Below, one piece after another: positions 34,500 through 44,871 of a stretch of DNA of 64,000 nucleotides. The notes under the pieces were generated by a model that did not search any database, was not told the origin of the DNA, and saw nothing but the letters and a program-made list of their open reading frames with translations. The position numbers and the translations under genes are program-made. Positions within the stretch are counted from its first letter, which is position 1; the number at the start of each line of letters is the position of its first letter. This DNA comes from Isoetes taiwanensis (taxonomy: Eukaryota > Streptophyta > Lycopodiopsida > Isoetales > Isoetaceae), in NCBI GenBank assembly GCA_021234155.1, contig JAJEKV010000005.1, positions 29,689,355 to 29,753,354 of the forward strand, read 5' to 3'.

Positions 34500-34878
34500 G
34501 CAACTAATGGAATAGATATCACACCTGATGTATATTTTGATAAAGCATCAGACAATTTAATAATAGTCAGTTTTAGCATCAGAAAAACAGTCAAATTTTT
34601 AGTCAAAATCATCATCAGGTTAATAGTCACTCCATTAGTCCAATTGCTAGTTAGGATAATCATCAGATTAATAGTCAATGCAATAGCCAGTACATATTCA
34701 TCAAGATATTCATCAGCATACTAGTCAACACAATACTCAGGATAATAGTCAGGCCTATATTTCATCAGTAATTAGCATCAGTTTTTTGTCAGGCCACTCG
34801 CCATGAAGAGCATCAGATATATATTTGCCAGACCACATAATGCTTATTCTAATGTCTAACAATCATTCTCTTTTAGTG
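34500..34878 (-). repeat. Right sub-terminal repeats and terminal inverted repeat of the CACTA element
   Basis: From about 34520 to 34830 there are repeated TAGTCAG and CATCAG motifs like those at the left end. The terminal repeat is 34838-34878, ending TTTTAGTG, followed by GTG. Confidence 0.85.
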
Positions 34879-36693
34879 GTGTTCACTAAACATATGAAGA
34901 ACACCCAAATTGTGCTCATCATATCTTTGACTTTCCCGATTGCCCCTATGCCAAAGCTGATGACAAACTGTTTCTCTCACTGCAAACTAAACTACGAGTA
35001 GATCTTCGTTCACTCCAGAAAAATGCAGCTTCGACAAGATCAATGCTAATACTCCAATCAACTATAGTAATCAATGATAGCTAGGTCAATAAAGAGGAAG
35101 CTTATAATCATTGTACCAGACAATATTCTTGCAAGTGACTCCTAGTCACTCCCTCCTGCTGACTGCCATGCTGCAACAATCTAAAAAGCCTTTAGTCCAA
35201 ATCTAGTATGCAAGATCAAGTATTATTTATTTATGAAGCTATGGCAAAAATATTGAAAACAACATAGATCCAACACTTGGATATTTTCATTTAATATGCA
35301 ATATTTAGCTTTTGCAATACTAAAACATGGAGGAAGGCTTTCTTAGAAAATAAGGCAATTTTTACATACGCCACTCGGGCTTTTATGTACACTAGGCTTA
35401 TTATGTTAGAACCTTGAATTTACCATCATTTTGGAGCCATCAAAAGATCCCCCAGAAGCATCTGATTGCTGGAGGTTTAAACAATGTCACCATGGCATTA
35501 GGCTTGCTACACTAGACCATGGTTTATTAACTTTAGATTCACGTAGAAATTCCTTTAAGCAATGGGAAAGGGTATAAAAAAGAAAGGAAAAAAAAAAACT
35601 AAATTTGTATTTTCATCCATATTCCTCAAACACATTGCAGCCCATTCTAAATCCAAAGACTCGTGCATAAGAACTTTAGCAACAATGTTTTTCTCTGGGT
35701 CAGGAAGGGAAACATCCTCGATTCCCTGCCAATGTACTGGTAGCCGAATGTAGGTTTTCAATCTCAGTTCCAAACAAGCAATCAAAGCAAGAACTTAATA
35801 AATGTGCACTCATTAGCAATGACAGTAAGAGCATGATTTACATTTCAACAATGTATAATAAAATGAAGAGAAATGTGGATTATCAAATCTACTTTCCTGG
35901 ATATCTCTCTTACATTCAGTATATACATCTCCTATCTCTTCTTTATTTCATTCACAAGCTACTACTTTCATGGCATGGCAATCACTACAAACCTGTGTTG
36001 TTGTATAAGGGAATGGCAGTTTGTCTATCATTCCCCTACAAAATGGAAATAGGGGGAGCAGTTTGTATTTGAAGTGTTTTTGCTGTGTTTGCTTTGAAGT
36101 TGTGTTTGCTCTAAATTTCGGGCTCTGTTTGCAGAAGACCTGCTGATTGATTTCAAGCCATGTGCGTTGCTATTTCAAGCTGTGTTTGCTGTAGGTTTCT
36201 TCCTTGAACTGCCTTTAATCTGACCTGCTTTTGCTCCCACTGGCGTGCTGCATTTAAACGGATTTGTATTCGCTCCAACTGGCGTGCTGCATTTGAACGA
36301 ATCTGTGGGTTGCTCGATCTGTAGATCTATGTTCACTTGGTCCTCTGTGGCGATTAAACCTAAACCTTAACTTAGAACGCTAAAATTTGACATGAAGAAC
36401 CGGTAATGCAGAATGGGGGCACCTTATTTCCATTTCACAATATTGGGATGTCATATGTCACCACAAAAATGGACGCCAAGCAAAAAATGTGACGCTATTT
36501 CCATTTTGATATGATTTCGGCATAGGGCGCAGCCTAAGATATAAGCAAGAATTACTTTGAGAAAAACCATGAATTTCAAGAATTTTGAGTACCGTCCTTG
36601 TGCCCACCACAAGCGAAAAAGTCGTGCATTATAATTAAAACTTGTCCCGCCCAATATGTGCAGGATAATTTGAAATTTGAATAAGAAGTATTA
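34879..36693. other. No supported gene
   Basis: AT-rich spacer. A reverse frame at 35555-35785 (CLELRLKTYIRLPVHWQGIE) has a gene-like look but no recognised domain. Two direct repeats of about 45 bases with the core AACTGGCGTGCTGCATTT lie near 36235-36300. Confidence 0.4.
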
Positions 36694-36845
36694 GTTAATT
36701 TCCGGCGGGAAGGGATTCTGCCGGAAAACTTTCAAGGCGGCGCACGAGTGGCGGCGCACGAGCGGCGGAGCCGCGAGTGCGCTGCCGAGGCTGGCGGCTC
36801 CGCCGAGAAAGTTTTTCGGCAGAATCCTGACCGCTGGAAATTAAC
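36694..36845. mobile_element. 152-bp hairpin (MITE-like) element
   Basis: The ends GTTAATTTCC...GGAAATTAAC start an inverted repeat of about 40 bases (inner part GGATTCTGCCG(G/A)AAAACTTTC), with a GC-rich centre of GGCGGC/CGCACGAG units. No clear target duplication was seen, so the superfamily is unassigned. Confidence 0.65.
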
Positions 36846-37164
36846 AAATGTAATGATCCCTTGCCGGGATTACGTTTCTGTAAAAATTTCTGGCGATGAC
36901 GTGGCAGTATATTTAAGACAAATGGGTGACATGGAAAAAATCCCTTTCTCTCCGTCGAACTCAGTTTCTCTGTTTCCAAGGTTTAGTGATGGCGATCTCC
37001 AGCGCCATCGCTCATTTTGAGCTGCAGTATGCTTAAGGGAGGCGTCCATGGTAATGCATCGATCTGTGGTCTGTTTTTTTAATTTTCCTCATGTTCTTGT
37101 GTGTTAATGATGTTTTCATCTGTGTGCAGGTATTTTAGGGCTTTGGAGACTAATTTGGGACAAA

Positions 37165-37435
37165 TTTTTGAAGGATTCATCGTCTGGAGTGGTGTTTTAA
37201 AGAGTATTTGTCGTCTAGGGTCTTCATTGCAAGATTTTTTGCACGATTCGTCGCCTGGAGCCTTCTTTTGAAGTGTTTTTTGCTGCATCCATCTCCCGGA
37301 CCTTTTTTTTTGAGGAGTTTTTTGCTGGATTTGTCGCGTACAGTCGCCTTTGGAAGATGTTTTTGCGGGATTTATCTCTTGGAGTCTTCTTATGAAGATA
37401 TATTCGCTAGATTTGTCGCTTGGAGTCTTGCAGCT
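37165..37435. repeat. Degenerate 57-bp minisatellite
   Basis: About five units with the core GGATTTGTCGC-TGGAGTCTTC-TT-GAAG-T-TTTTTTGC follow one another. On the reverse strand they read as a Lys/Gln/Ser-rich peptide repeat of about 19 residues (as in INPAKTSSKGDCTRQIQQKT), which explains the 120-codon reverse frame at 37079-37441. Whether it is ever translated is unknown. Confidence 0.6.
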
Positions 37436-37606
37436 AAGCAATGCAACAGACTCTTTTATTTTATTTTATTTTTATCTTTGATGTTTTATTTATTAACATA
37501 ACCTTTTGCATAGGGTTTCAATCTGTTCGGTCGCTCTAGAGTTCGAGTGTAGTCTTCGGAAGAATTTGTGATATAATTTTTAAGGTAAGCATTCTATTTT
37601 TTAGAG

Positions 37607-38063
37607 AAATCTTTACTGAAATTCGATCCACCGAGGGGTCTAAGCATGTGTGCTGACATGTGTAGGCTATCTGGCTATTATAGAGCCTGGAATAAATGTA
37701 TTTATTACATAATAATAATAATAAATAAAGATTATTAACGTCCACGGAAGCCCGTAGGCTATGGGACAAGAACATTCAGTATAACCCATAAACTTTGCGA
37801 GATGATTGTTCACATATTCTTAGTGTTCCTCGTGGTTTAGAAGCTCCCGAAGGAAGCTCCCTAGATATGGAAGCACTGGCTGGTGATGAAACAACCTGTC
37901 CATAGGTATACTCCAGTCAATCATGGAGTATCTGGCGCGAAGATCATCATACTTATGACAGAAGTAAATAGCATGCCTCTCCGTCTCCACGTCCTCCTTA
38001 ATATTAATAAAAATAAAAATATCTTGCTATCAAAAAAAAAAAAAAAAAATCTTTACTGAAATT
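37607..38063 (+). mobile_element. Short retro-insertion with poly(A) and 17-bp target duplication
   Basis: AAATCTTTACTGAAATT occurs at 37607-37623 and 38047-38063. The 423 bases between end in a run of about 18 A preceded by ATCTTGCTATC. The body has an AATAATAATAATAAATAAAG stretch and no clear tRNA-type A/B boxes, so it is either a 5'-truncated LINE 3' end or a SINE of unknown origin. No coding sequence is recognised. Confidence 0.82.
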
Positions 38064-38749
38064 TTAGACCAAGCTCTTTGACATATTTATATTGGTTTTT
38101 GTATGTTGCAGGGTGTTCAAGATCCTGCATGCAGATGTAACAGCAGTATATATTGAATATGGTTTTGAATTTCAGGAATTTGATTGTTGGTTTTGTACTA
38201 CTCAGTATGGTAGAACCTTCTTTTAACTTTTCCTTGAGTTCTGGAATTATGGAATTCTAGAATTATGGAATTCTGGGAGTTTTGATGTATGGAAATTTTG
38301 ATGTAGTTCAAGTTGAAATGAAATCTGAGTTGAAATGAAATCTGAGTTGCAATTTTGATGTAGTTGAAATGCAATGTGAGTTGAAAAGAAATCCGTTAAA
38401 AAACAAAAATCTGGCCAAGGAAATCTTGGTGGAGGTGAAATTCCACCTTAAAAAACATGCAGAAAAATGCAGTAATCCCAGGCAAGTGATCATTACGTTC
38501 TAGACAATAAGCAATACAACTCGGGTCTAGGTGCCCAACTCGCCAACGAACAGGGGGAAGAATAGAAAGGCAGAGTGCCATAACTGGAGCTATCTATAAC
38601 CCGAGCGTCTGGTTCGCGATAGCTGAGCTCGCCATAGCCTGGGCTTCTATATTAGGGTCGCCATAGTCGGAGGATGCATGTCGGAGTTGCAGCTTCTGGA
38701 TTTCCATACGGAACCAGTCTTAGAGACCTTATTATGGTCTGTTGGGGTC

Positions 38750-39850
38750 TGCATCATAGTTACAGAAAACGAAAACGAAACTAAAACGGCTAGTCATTTT
38801 TTGAAAACGGAAAACGAAAATGGAAAAAAAATGACAAAGTACTCAGAAGATACAGAATAAGGTCATTTTACTAGAAAATGCTATTTATTTACTCAAAAAT
38901 AACATAATAAGAACTCTTGTAGTTATAATAAGAACAACTAACATAATTGAAAGTGTTTATATATGATAGTCGATATCTTATACTCACTTCACTACATAAT
39001 AATAGACCAACAATATTTCAAAGATTGAACATTACAATAACAAACTAGCATAAATGAAAATTCAAACCAATCTTCAAGTCGCCATATATGGATTTGATCC
39101 AGAATCCCTGTAAGCAACACCTGGAACAGATGAAGGAATGTAATCTGGTGAAACAACAAGTCTCATCCTCATCTATGACATTGTGAGCGGCAACATTAAC
39201 ATCATGGTCAACCACATCCTCATCGCGTTCATCTTGCTCTTCCACATCCTCCTCCCAATCATGCGGTTCTGGAACGCTTTCCTTGTTTGCAAAGCCAATG
39301 TAAGGCTCCCTTTGCACCTGTCTATGACACTGAAGCAACTTTAAGTTAGCACTCACAAACACCAAATCAGATGTCCTTGATGGAAGAAGCCTTATTCTTT
39401 TTTTGCTTGCCACATGGTTAAAGACACTGAAAAGCCTCTCAAGTGGAGAAGAGGATGCCCCTTGGCTAAGAATGCGAACCGCCATGGCTTGCAATTCTGG
39501 TGTCTCTCCTCCATACTCCTCCCACCAAAGAGCGGATGCAAACTTGAAGGAGCTGCTTGTGCATCCATTGTTCCAAACCTCCCTCCCTTCTGCCTATAAA
39601 TTCCATATTGTTCTCTTATGATGTGAATTTTATCCACATCTCCAATCATCATTTCAAGCACCTTGTCAAAATGACTACACACTTGTGGATCCTGCCATTG
39701 CTTGTTTCCTTGGAACTCGGGATCCAAGTAAAATGCTGCAGCTTGAATTGGAGCATTGTAATCATCCTATCTTTTTGCACACAATTGATTCAATTGCTCA
39801 AACTTCTCCTCATTCTATAACAACGTCTTGATGTGCCCAATCATAAACCT
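38750..39850 (-). mobile_element. hAT element copy A (3' part), reverse orientation
   Basis: The reverse strand at about 38991-39850 matches the plus strand of copy B at about 42610-43443. It includes the frames FQGNKQWQDPQVCSHFDKVL, AVRILSQGASSSPLERLFSV, KRIRLLPSRTSDLVF and the acidic tail, which form the hATC dimerisation domain and C-terminus of an Ac-type transposase. Copy A has about 33 bases (EQYGIYRQKGG) missing from copy B, so it does not derive from B. Beyond B's breakpoint, A continues to about 38752, where ATAGTTACAGAAAACGAAAA and related GAAAACG repeats may mark the terminal region. The 5' part is absent. Confidence 0.72.
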
Positions 39851-40366
39851 TGGATATGCCCAATCATCCTATGACTTGCCGTTTTGGAAATGGAAAACGG
39901 CGCCAATTTCGCCAAAATGGCCTATTTGTTTCGACCCATTTCGCCCCCCACTTCCGTCGGATTTGAATCCTCCTTTCCTTCCTCCTCCAATACCTGCATT
40001 TGCCTTTGTATCTCACAAAACAGATCAAAATCTCTTTACTCTGTTTCTCAACGTGGGATTATTTTCAATCTTCTTTTTTTTCCTATATATTCATTTATGC
40101 TTTGGAAAGTAATGTGTATCAGATTTGTTGAATTGCGATGGATGACCAATTGGGCAAATGAATTCTGATCCTGGTGAAGTGTTTGGTGTTGGGTTATTTG
40201 AATAGTTTTAAATGCTCTCTTATTTCTGCATAGTATTTGGGTCAGGCTTTTCAGTGAAAACTAAAGCAGAAGTATAATTTTGTTTGATGATATTTACCTG
40301 TGAGAGTGGGAGGATATGGATTAGGCTCATTTATGAGCGTATGCTACAGTGATTATGCAGGCCTAC
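39851..40366. other. Spacer between hAT copy A and the GATase fragment
   Basis: Holds a palindromic GCCGTTTTGGAAATGGAAAACGGC near 39874-39897, possibly a hAT terminal or sub-terminal remnant, then AT-rich sequence. The two 94-codon frames overlapping at 39828-40168 have no recognised domain. Confidence 0.4.
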
Positions 40367-41040
40367 TAAACTTCCCCTGTTCTGGATTGCGCACATCTGG
40401 ATCATAAAAGGCTTCAATCAAGCCATCAGGAGCATGCGCCATGGGTGTAAACCTCTCTGTTAATCTCCTCACGCCCTATGAATGGAGGCAAATAATTATA
40501 AATATCATATTTACAACATTTCAGTTTAAATTTCTGCTCGGTCAGACTGAGTAGCTTAGGCAAAAAACATTGAGTATTATTTATAGGTAATAAATAATTT
40601 TACTTGGTGATGGTAGCTATTCACCATTAATTCCATGTTACAGGACTCCTTTTCCAGAGATTTTTGGAACCATTCATGCAAAGGGGTCCCTGCACAACCT
40701 TCACAGGATGTCTGTGACCATCATATTTTTCATAATCTATGTGTTTGACATTCGCCCCAACCTTTCTAGATAATTCTTTTTCCACATCCTGAAAATGTAC
40801 AAAACATGACATTCTTAAGAGTGTAATTCTCCTATTCAATTCAATTTACCTGCAACAAGTACCTGATATAGGGATCCACCACATGCCACATTTAAAACTT
40901 GGGATCCCCTGCATATCCCCAAATAAGAGATATTTTGTTCCAAGCAACGGCATGCCAACTGCAATTCTATCGAATCTTTATCCTTGTCAATTGATGCATC
41001 ACTGCCATGTGTGCTCCTTATTTCCTCTATTTCCTCAGCA
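40367..41040 (-). pseudogene. Glutamine amidotransferase (GAT1_2.1-like, peptidase C26) gene fragment
   Basis: Three reverse-strand exons with matching splice signals. 40863-41040 reads [14 protein letters not shown] then [20 protein letters not shown], which has the nucleophile Cys in the GICRG elbow. 40604-40788 reads DVEKELSRKVGANVKHIDYE, YDGHRHPVKVV, then after a one-base shift TPLHEWFQKSLEKE and NSYHHQ. 40367-40475 reads [18 protein letters not shown] then [17 protein letters not shown]. This is the class I glutamine amidotransferase fold of plant GAT1_2.1-type proteins, which remove or transfer the glutamine amide. Missing are the start and the final QFHPE block with the catalytic His/Glu. 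Introns are retained. It lies between two hAT copies, which suggests capture or a host gene broken by hAT activity. Confidence 0.82.
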
Positions 41041-41136
41041 GATAAATTTGTCTATTTCCTCATTTATTAATTGTTACTAATTGTTAACAAAAAAAAGGGG
41101 GCCAAATTATTAGTATGTTACTAATGAAATTGCTAT

Positions 41137-43443
41137 TGGTTGTGTGTAGGAAACATGTCTACTACAAAAAGAAAACCACCAAGGAGGGCATCAGGGCTTA
41201 AACCAGGAGATTGGTGGAAAGAGGTGGAACTAGTTCAAAGTGTTAATAAACTTGCAGGGGGTGCTAAAGAATGGATTTGCACATATTGCAGGGAGACTCG
41301 GATTTCTTCGGTGAAAAGAGTGAGAGGTCATTTGCTTGGGAAGAGGGATGCGATGTTGCACCTTGTCTATCCATTCGGAGGATAAAAAGCAACAATTATG
41401 GGTCTTTGCGAAGCAATTGGATGCAATTAAAACAGGAAGGAAGGAAATGCAAGCTTGTTCTAGGGAGGCAACCTCATTCGGTATCATTTCTTCAACATTC
41501 AGCGTTAATGATGATTCTGATGATTCCAATTACGAGGAAGAAGAAACCACAAAGGAAAAGAGCATCGAAGAAAGCACTTTGGTTTCTAGCAGTGGGATTC
41601 GGAAGTTTATTGCACCTAGAAAGAAGTCTAAGAAGATGGGGCAGTAAGAGATAAAAAAGCTAATGGATCCGCGCAAGAAGGAAGCGGTGGATAGACAAGT
41701 TGCCAGGTGGTTTTATCATGACCATATCCCTTTTCGAGTTGCTAGATCAGAAGTTTTTAAGGCTATGATAAAAGAAATAGCAAAATACGGTCCCGGATAT
41801 GAGCCACCTAAGTATGATGACCTCCGTACCAAGTTTTTGGAGAAGGAAAAGAGTGGTTTGATGGATCTTTTGACAAATAAGAGGGCAATGGGCTGATTTT
41901 GGAGTTACGTTATTTTTTGATGGATGGACGGACAAGAAAGGACGTCACATTGAGGGATCAATTGCTTATTGTAGAGGCAGGGCCTACTTTCTTATGTCAC
42001 ATGACATTTCAGCCACAGGTAAATCAGCTCAAAATCTAGCGTCAATTTGGAAGGGAAGTATTTTATATGTTGGCGCTTCTAATGTTGTGCAAATAGTGGC
42101 CGATGGTGAGAATGCAAACCGTGCAGCATGAAGAGAAATTCAGAAGGAATATCCACATATTTTCTTTTGTCCATGCATTGCTCATTGTCTTAACAACTTG
42201 TTGAAGGATATTGCAAGCCTACCAAATGTTGCAACCTTGGTGCAGAAAAGGAAATATGAATGGGCATTCAGCAATCGAAGCACAATTCTTGAAGCTGACA
42301 CAAGAAAATCACAATGGTAAGGATTTGCTTAAGTATTGTAAGACACGCTTTGGTTACAATTTTATTATGCTAGAAAGGTTACATGAATTGCATTGGGTGT
42401 TGAAATGCTTATTTGTTGATGAAGGCTATCGCAAGTCTAAACTTGCACGCTCATCTACAGGTAAAGCTTGCTATGAGATAGTATTTGATGATGATTTTTG
42501 GGCTGATGTTGAGCATCACATTCTAGTTGTAGAGCCAATTATATTGATGCTATGCCTTATTGATAGCAATGTTCCTTGCATTGACAAGGCTTATGAGGGT
42601 CTTCATAGAATGATTGGGCACTTCAAGAAGTTGGAGAAGAATGAGGAGAAGTTTGAGCAATTGAATCAATTGTGTGCAAAACGATGGGATGATTACAATG
42701 CTCCAATTCAAGCTGCAACATTTTACTTGGATCCCGACTTCCAAGGAAACAAGCAATGGCAGGATCCACAAGTGTGTAGCCATTTTGACAAGGTGCTTGA
42801 AATGATGATTGGAGATGTGGATAAAATTCACATCATAAGAAGGTTTGGAACAATGGATGCACAAGCAGCTCGCTTCAAGTTTGCATCCGCTCTTTGGTGG
42901 GAGGAATATGGAGGAGAGACACCAGAATTGCAAGCCATGGCAGTTCGCATTCTTAGCCCAAGGGGCATCCTCTTCTCCACTTGAGAGGCTTTTCAGTGTC
43001 TTAACCATGTGGCAAGCAAAAAACGAATAAGGCTTCTTCCATCAAGGACATTTGATTTGGTGTTTGTGACTGCTAACTTAAAGTTGCTTCAGTGTCATAG
43101 ACAGGTGCAAAGGGAGCCTTACATTGGCTTTGCAAAGAAGGAAAGCGTTCCAGAACCACAGGATTGGGAGAATGATGTGGAAGAGCAAGATGAACCCGAT
43201 GAGGATGTGGTTGACCATGATGTTAATGTTGCCGCTCACAATGTCATAGATGAGGATGAGACTTGTTATGTTTCACCAGATTACATTCCTTCATCTGCTC
43301 CAGGCATTGCTTACAGGGATTCTGGATCAAATCCATATATGGCGACTTGAAGACTGGTTTGAATTTTCATTTATGCTAGTTTGTTATTGTAATGTTCAAT
43401 CTTTGAAGTATTGTTGGTCTATTATTATGTAGTGAAGTGAGGT
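41137..43443 (+). mobile_element. hAT element copy B, 3'-truncated
   Basis: Contains a broken but nearly full-length Ac/hAT transposase gene on the plus strand, starting after a TTGTGTGTAG acceptor. Homology to copy A stops at GTAGTGAAGTGAG (43431-43443), so the 3' terminus is lost. The following DNA is a LINE fragment in the other orientation. The 5' terminus was not located; it may lie between 39870 and 41130. Confidence 0.7.
41155..43350 (+). pseudogene. hAT family transposase (BED finger, DUF659, hATC)
   Basis: Cut-and-paste transposase acting in the nucleus. 41155-41385 encodes a BED-type zinc finger (EWICTYCRETRISSVKRVRG). 41663-41896 and the following frame give the DUF659 region with RKKEAVDRQVARWFYHD, then FFDGWTDKKGRH (first catalytic Asp), VADGENANRA (second Asp block) and CIAHCLNNLLKDI. 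42211-42984 is an open 257-codon frame with DLLKYCKTRFGYNF, KRWDDYNAPIQAA and ELQAMAVRIL. 42997-43350 gives the hATC end, LERLFSV-like then KRIRLLPSRTFDLVF, and an acidic tail ending SGSNPYMAT. At least four frame breaks (near 41380, 41890, 42220 and 42960) and an in-frame TGA at about 42129 make it non-functional. Confidence 0.85.
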
Positions 43444-43479
43444 GATTATATTCTATAGAGCTTTATACTGCGTTTTGCA

Positions 43480-43840
43480 ACTCTTAAGAGACTTCCAACC
43501 ACATTAATCTTTCCCACAGCTTCTCCCTAGGGACGATGTCGAAAGCTTTAACAATGTCCACAAAGCAGCAATACAATTCATGTCATTTGTTCTTGATGTC
43601 ATTTATCAAGGAGCACAATGTGAAAATATGGCTTATGGTGGAGTGTTTAGGCCTAAACTCTGCATGCACAAGTGCATGCATCTCTATTTTCTCTGCCCAT
43701 GCCGTCAATTGCTACTTAAGAACTTTGGTTAGCAATTTTGCCAACAATGAACTCATCACGATTGTGCAGTAGTTGGCAGGCAGTGAGGATCACCTGCCTT
43801 ATGTACTGGAACCACTCGACTGACGGTGCATTGTGAGGGG
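43480..43840 (-). pseudogene. Non-LTR retrotransposon (LINE) reverse transcriptase fragment
   Basis: The reverse strand reads, with shifts, VSRVVPVHKAGDP (43780-43830), LLAKLLTKVLKQQLTAWAEK, a GFRP-like HAEFRPKHST patch, and near the end LYCCFVDIVKAFDIVPREKL then WERLMW. This is the order of blocks 1-3 of LINE reverse transcriptase ('VP..K.GDP', 'GFR', 'F.D..KAFD' with the first catalytic Asp). The YxDD block and all else are absent. It lies directly against the broken 3' edge of hAT copy B. Confidence 0.75.
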
Positions 43841-43849
43841 AAGCCGTCA

Positions 43850-44560
43850 TCTAGAGTGACGGAATTTGCCATGAATAAAGCTTCGTGGTTTAAGAAAGAA
43901 GGATGAGGATATATTTTGGGTCGGGTCTGTGGGGTTTTATGAGGTAGAGATTGCAGGCAAGCATGCTCTTGGCATGTTCTTTTCCTCTTGTTCTTTAGGC
44001 AAATTTATGTCATCCAGTTGGAAATGCACATAGAATGCCTGGTATTCTTGCTGTCTTTGATTTGTAGTGTTGATGCTAGATTTGGTTGATGCAAGTACAA
44101 TATTTTATTTAGATGGGGGAAGAGCAACAAATCCTTTTATTTAGATGGGGAGCACTACAAGAGTAACAAATACATGTTTTTTTTAATTTTCATGCCCAAT
44201 GGAATTATTCAAGTCCGATTCTTTAGCAATTGCAGGTATTTTGTACGCTTGGTATTTCAATTTTAGAGTTCCATCTCAAGGGTGTAGAATCATGCAACAT
44301 TGAATATTCTAGATGGACCCATTTCGAGGGTGCATAATCTATTCTGCCTTGAATATTCTAGATGGATACAGGCCTGATTGATGTGAGAATTTAGTGATAT
44401 CTTTAATTGAAAATTTAGATCCATATATTGCCCATAAGATTAATGGTTACTTCTAAAGATAAAAAGGATTATTTAATGTGTTACCTACTGGAAAAAATTG
44501 ATCCACTTAATAATGTGTCCGAAATTGGAATGGGTATTTTTATAACTTAAGGTTTCCAAA
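43850..44560. other. No supported gene
   Basis: AT-rich spacer with two short direct repeats (TTTATTTAGATGGGG near 44105 and 44135; GAATATTCTAGATGGA near 44305 and 44353). The left boundary of the Replitron-like element may lie in its last part. Confidence 0.45.
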
Positions 44561-44871
44561 GGTTTTATGGCTGTATTCGTATGTCAAACCGTATAATGAT
44601 GACGGTGGCAACTGGGATTCCCAACCCTAGAATCTTGGGCGGGCATATTGGAGTTCCGGATTGCTGGTTGGGCGCAAGTGATGGTTTCTCCTTGGGCTGC
44701 TGCAGGGATGGCGGAGCTCCGGGTGATGTGTCGGCTTTGTGTTTTGTTTCCTTATTTGTTTGGGTGGATAAGCTGGGGTCGCGGTCGCGGGCGTTGGCGG
44801 GGAGCGGAGGTGCAGTATTGAAGAAGACAGAGGTAAGATTTTGTTTCTGTGGCATTGTTTTTATATCTGCT

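Larger units (their letters stand above)
18313..34878 (+). mobile_element. CACTA (En/Spm) DNA transposon, 16.6 kb, with captured gene fragments
   Basis: The left end starts CACTACAAGAGAATGAGTG. The right end, read inward on the reverse strand, starts CACTAAAAGAGAATGATTG, and the match continues about 40 bases with few differences. The three bases outside each end are GTG (18310-18312 and 34879-34881), the 3-bp duplication expected of CACTA elements. Both ends are followed by arrays of short CATCAG/TAGTCAG motifs, typical of CACTA sub-terminal transposase-binding repeats. The interior has a TNP2-type transposase C-terminus near the right end, a reverse-strand TnpA/Ptta-like gene, fragments of at least three host genes, and a LINE remnant. 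The transposase N-terminal catalytic part is not visible, so this copy is probably non-autonomous. Confidence 0.88.
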
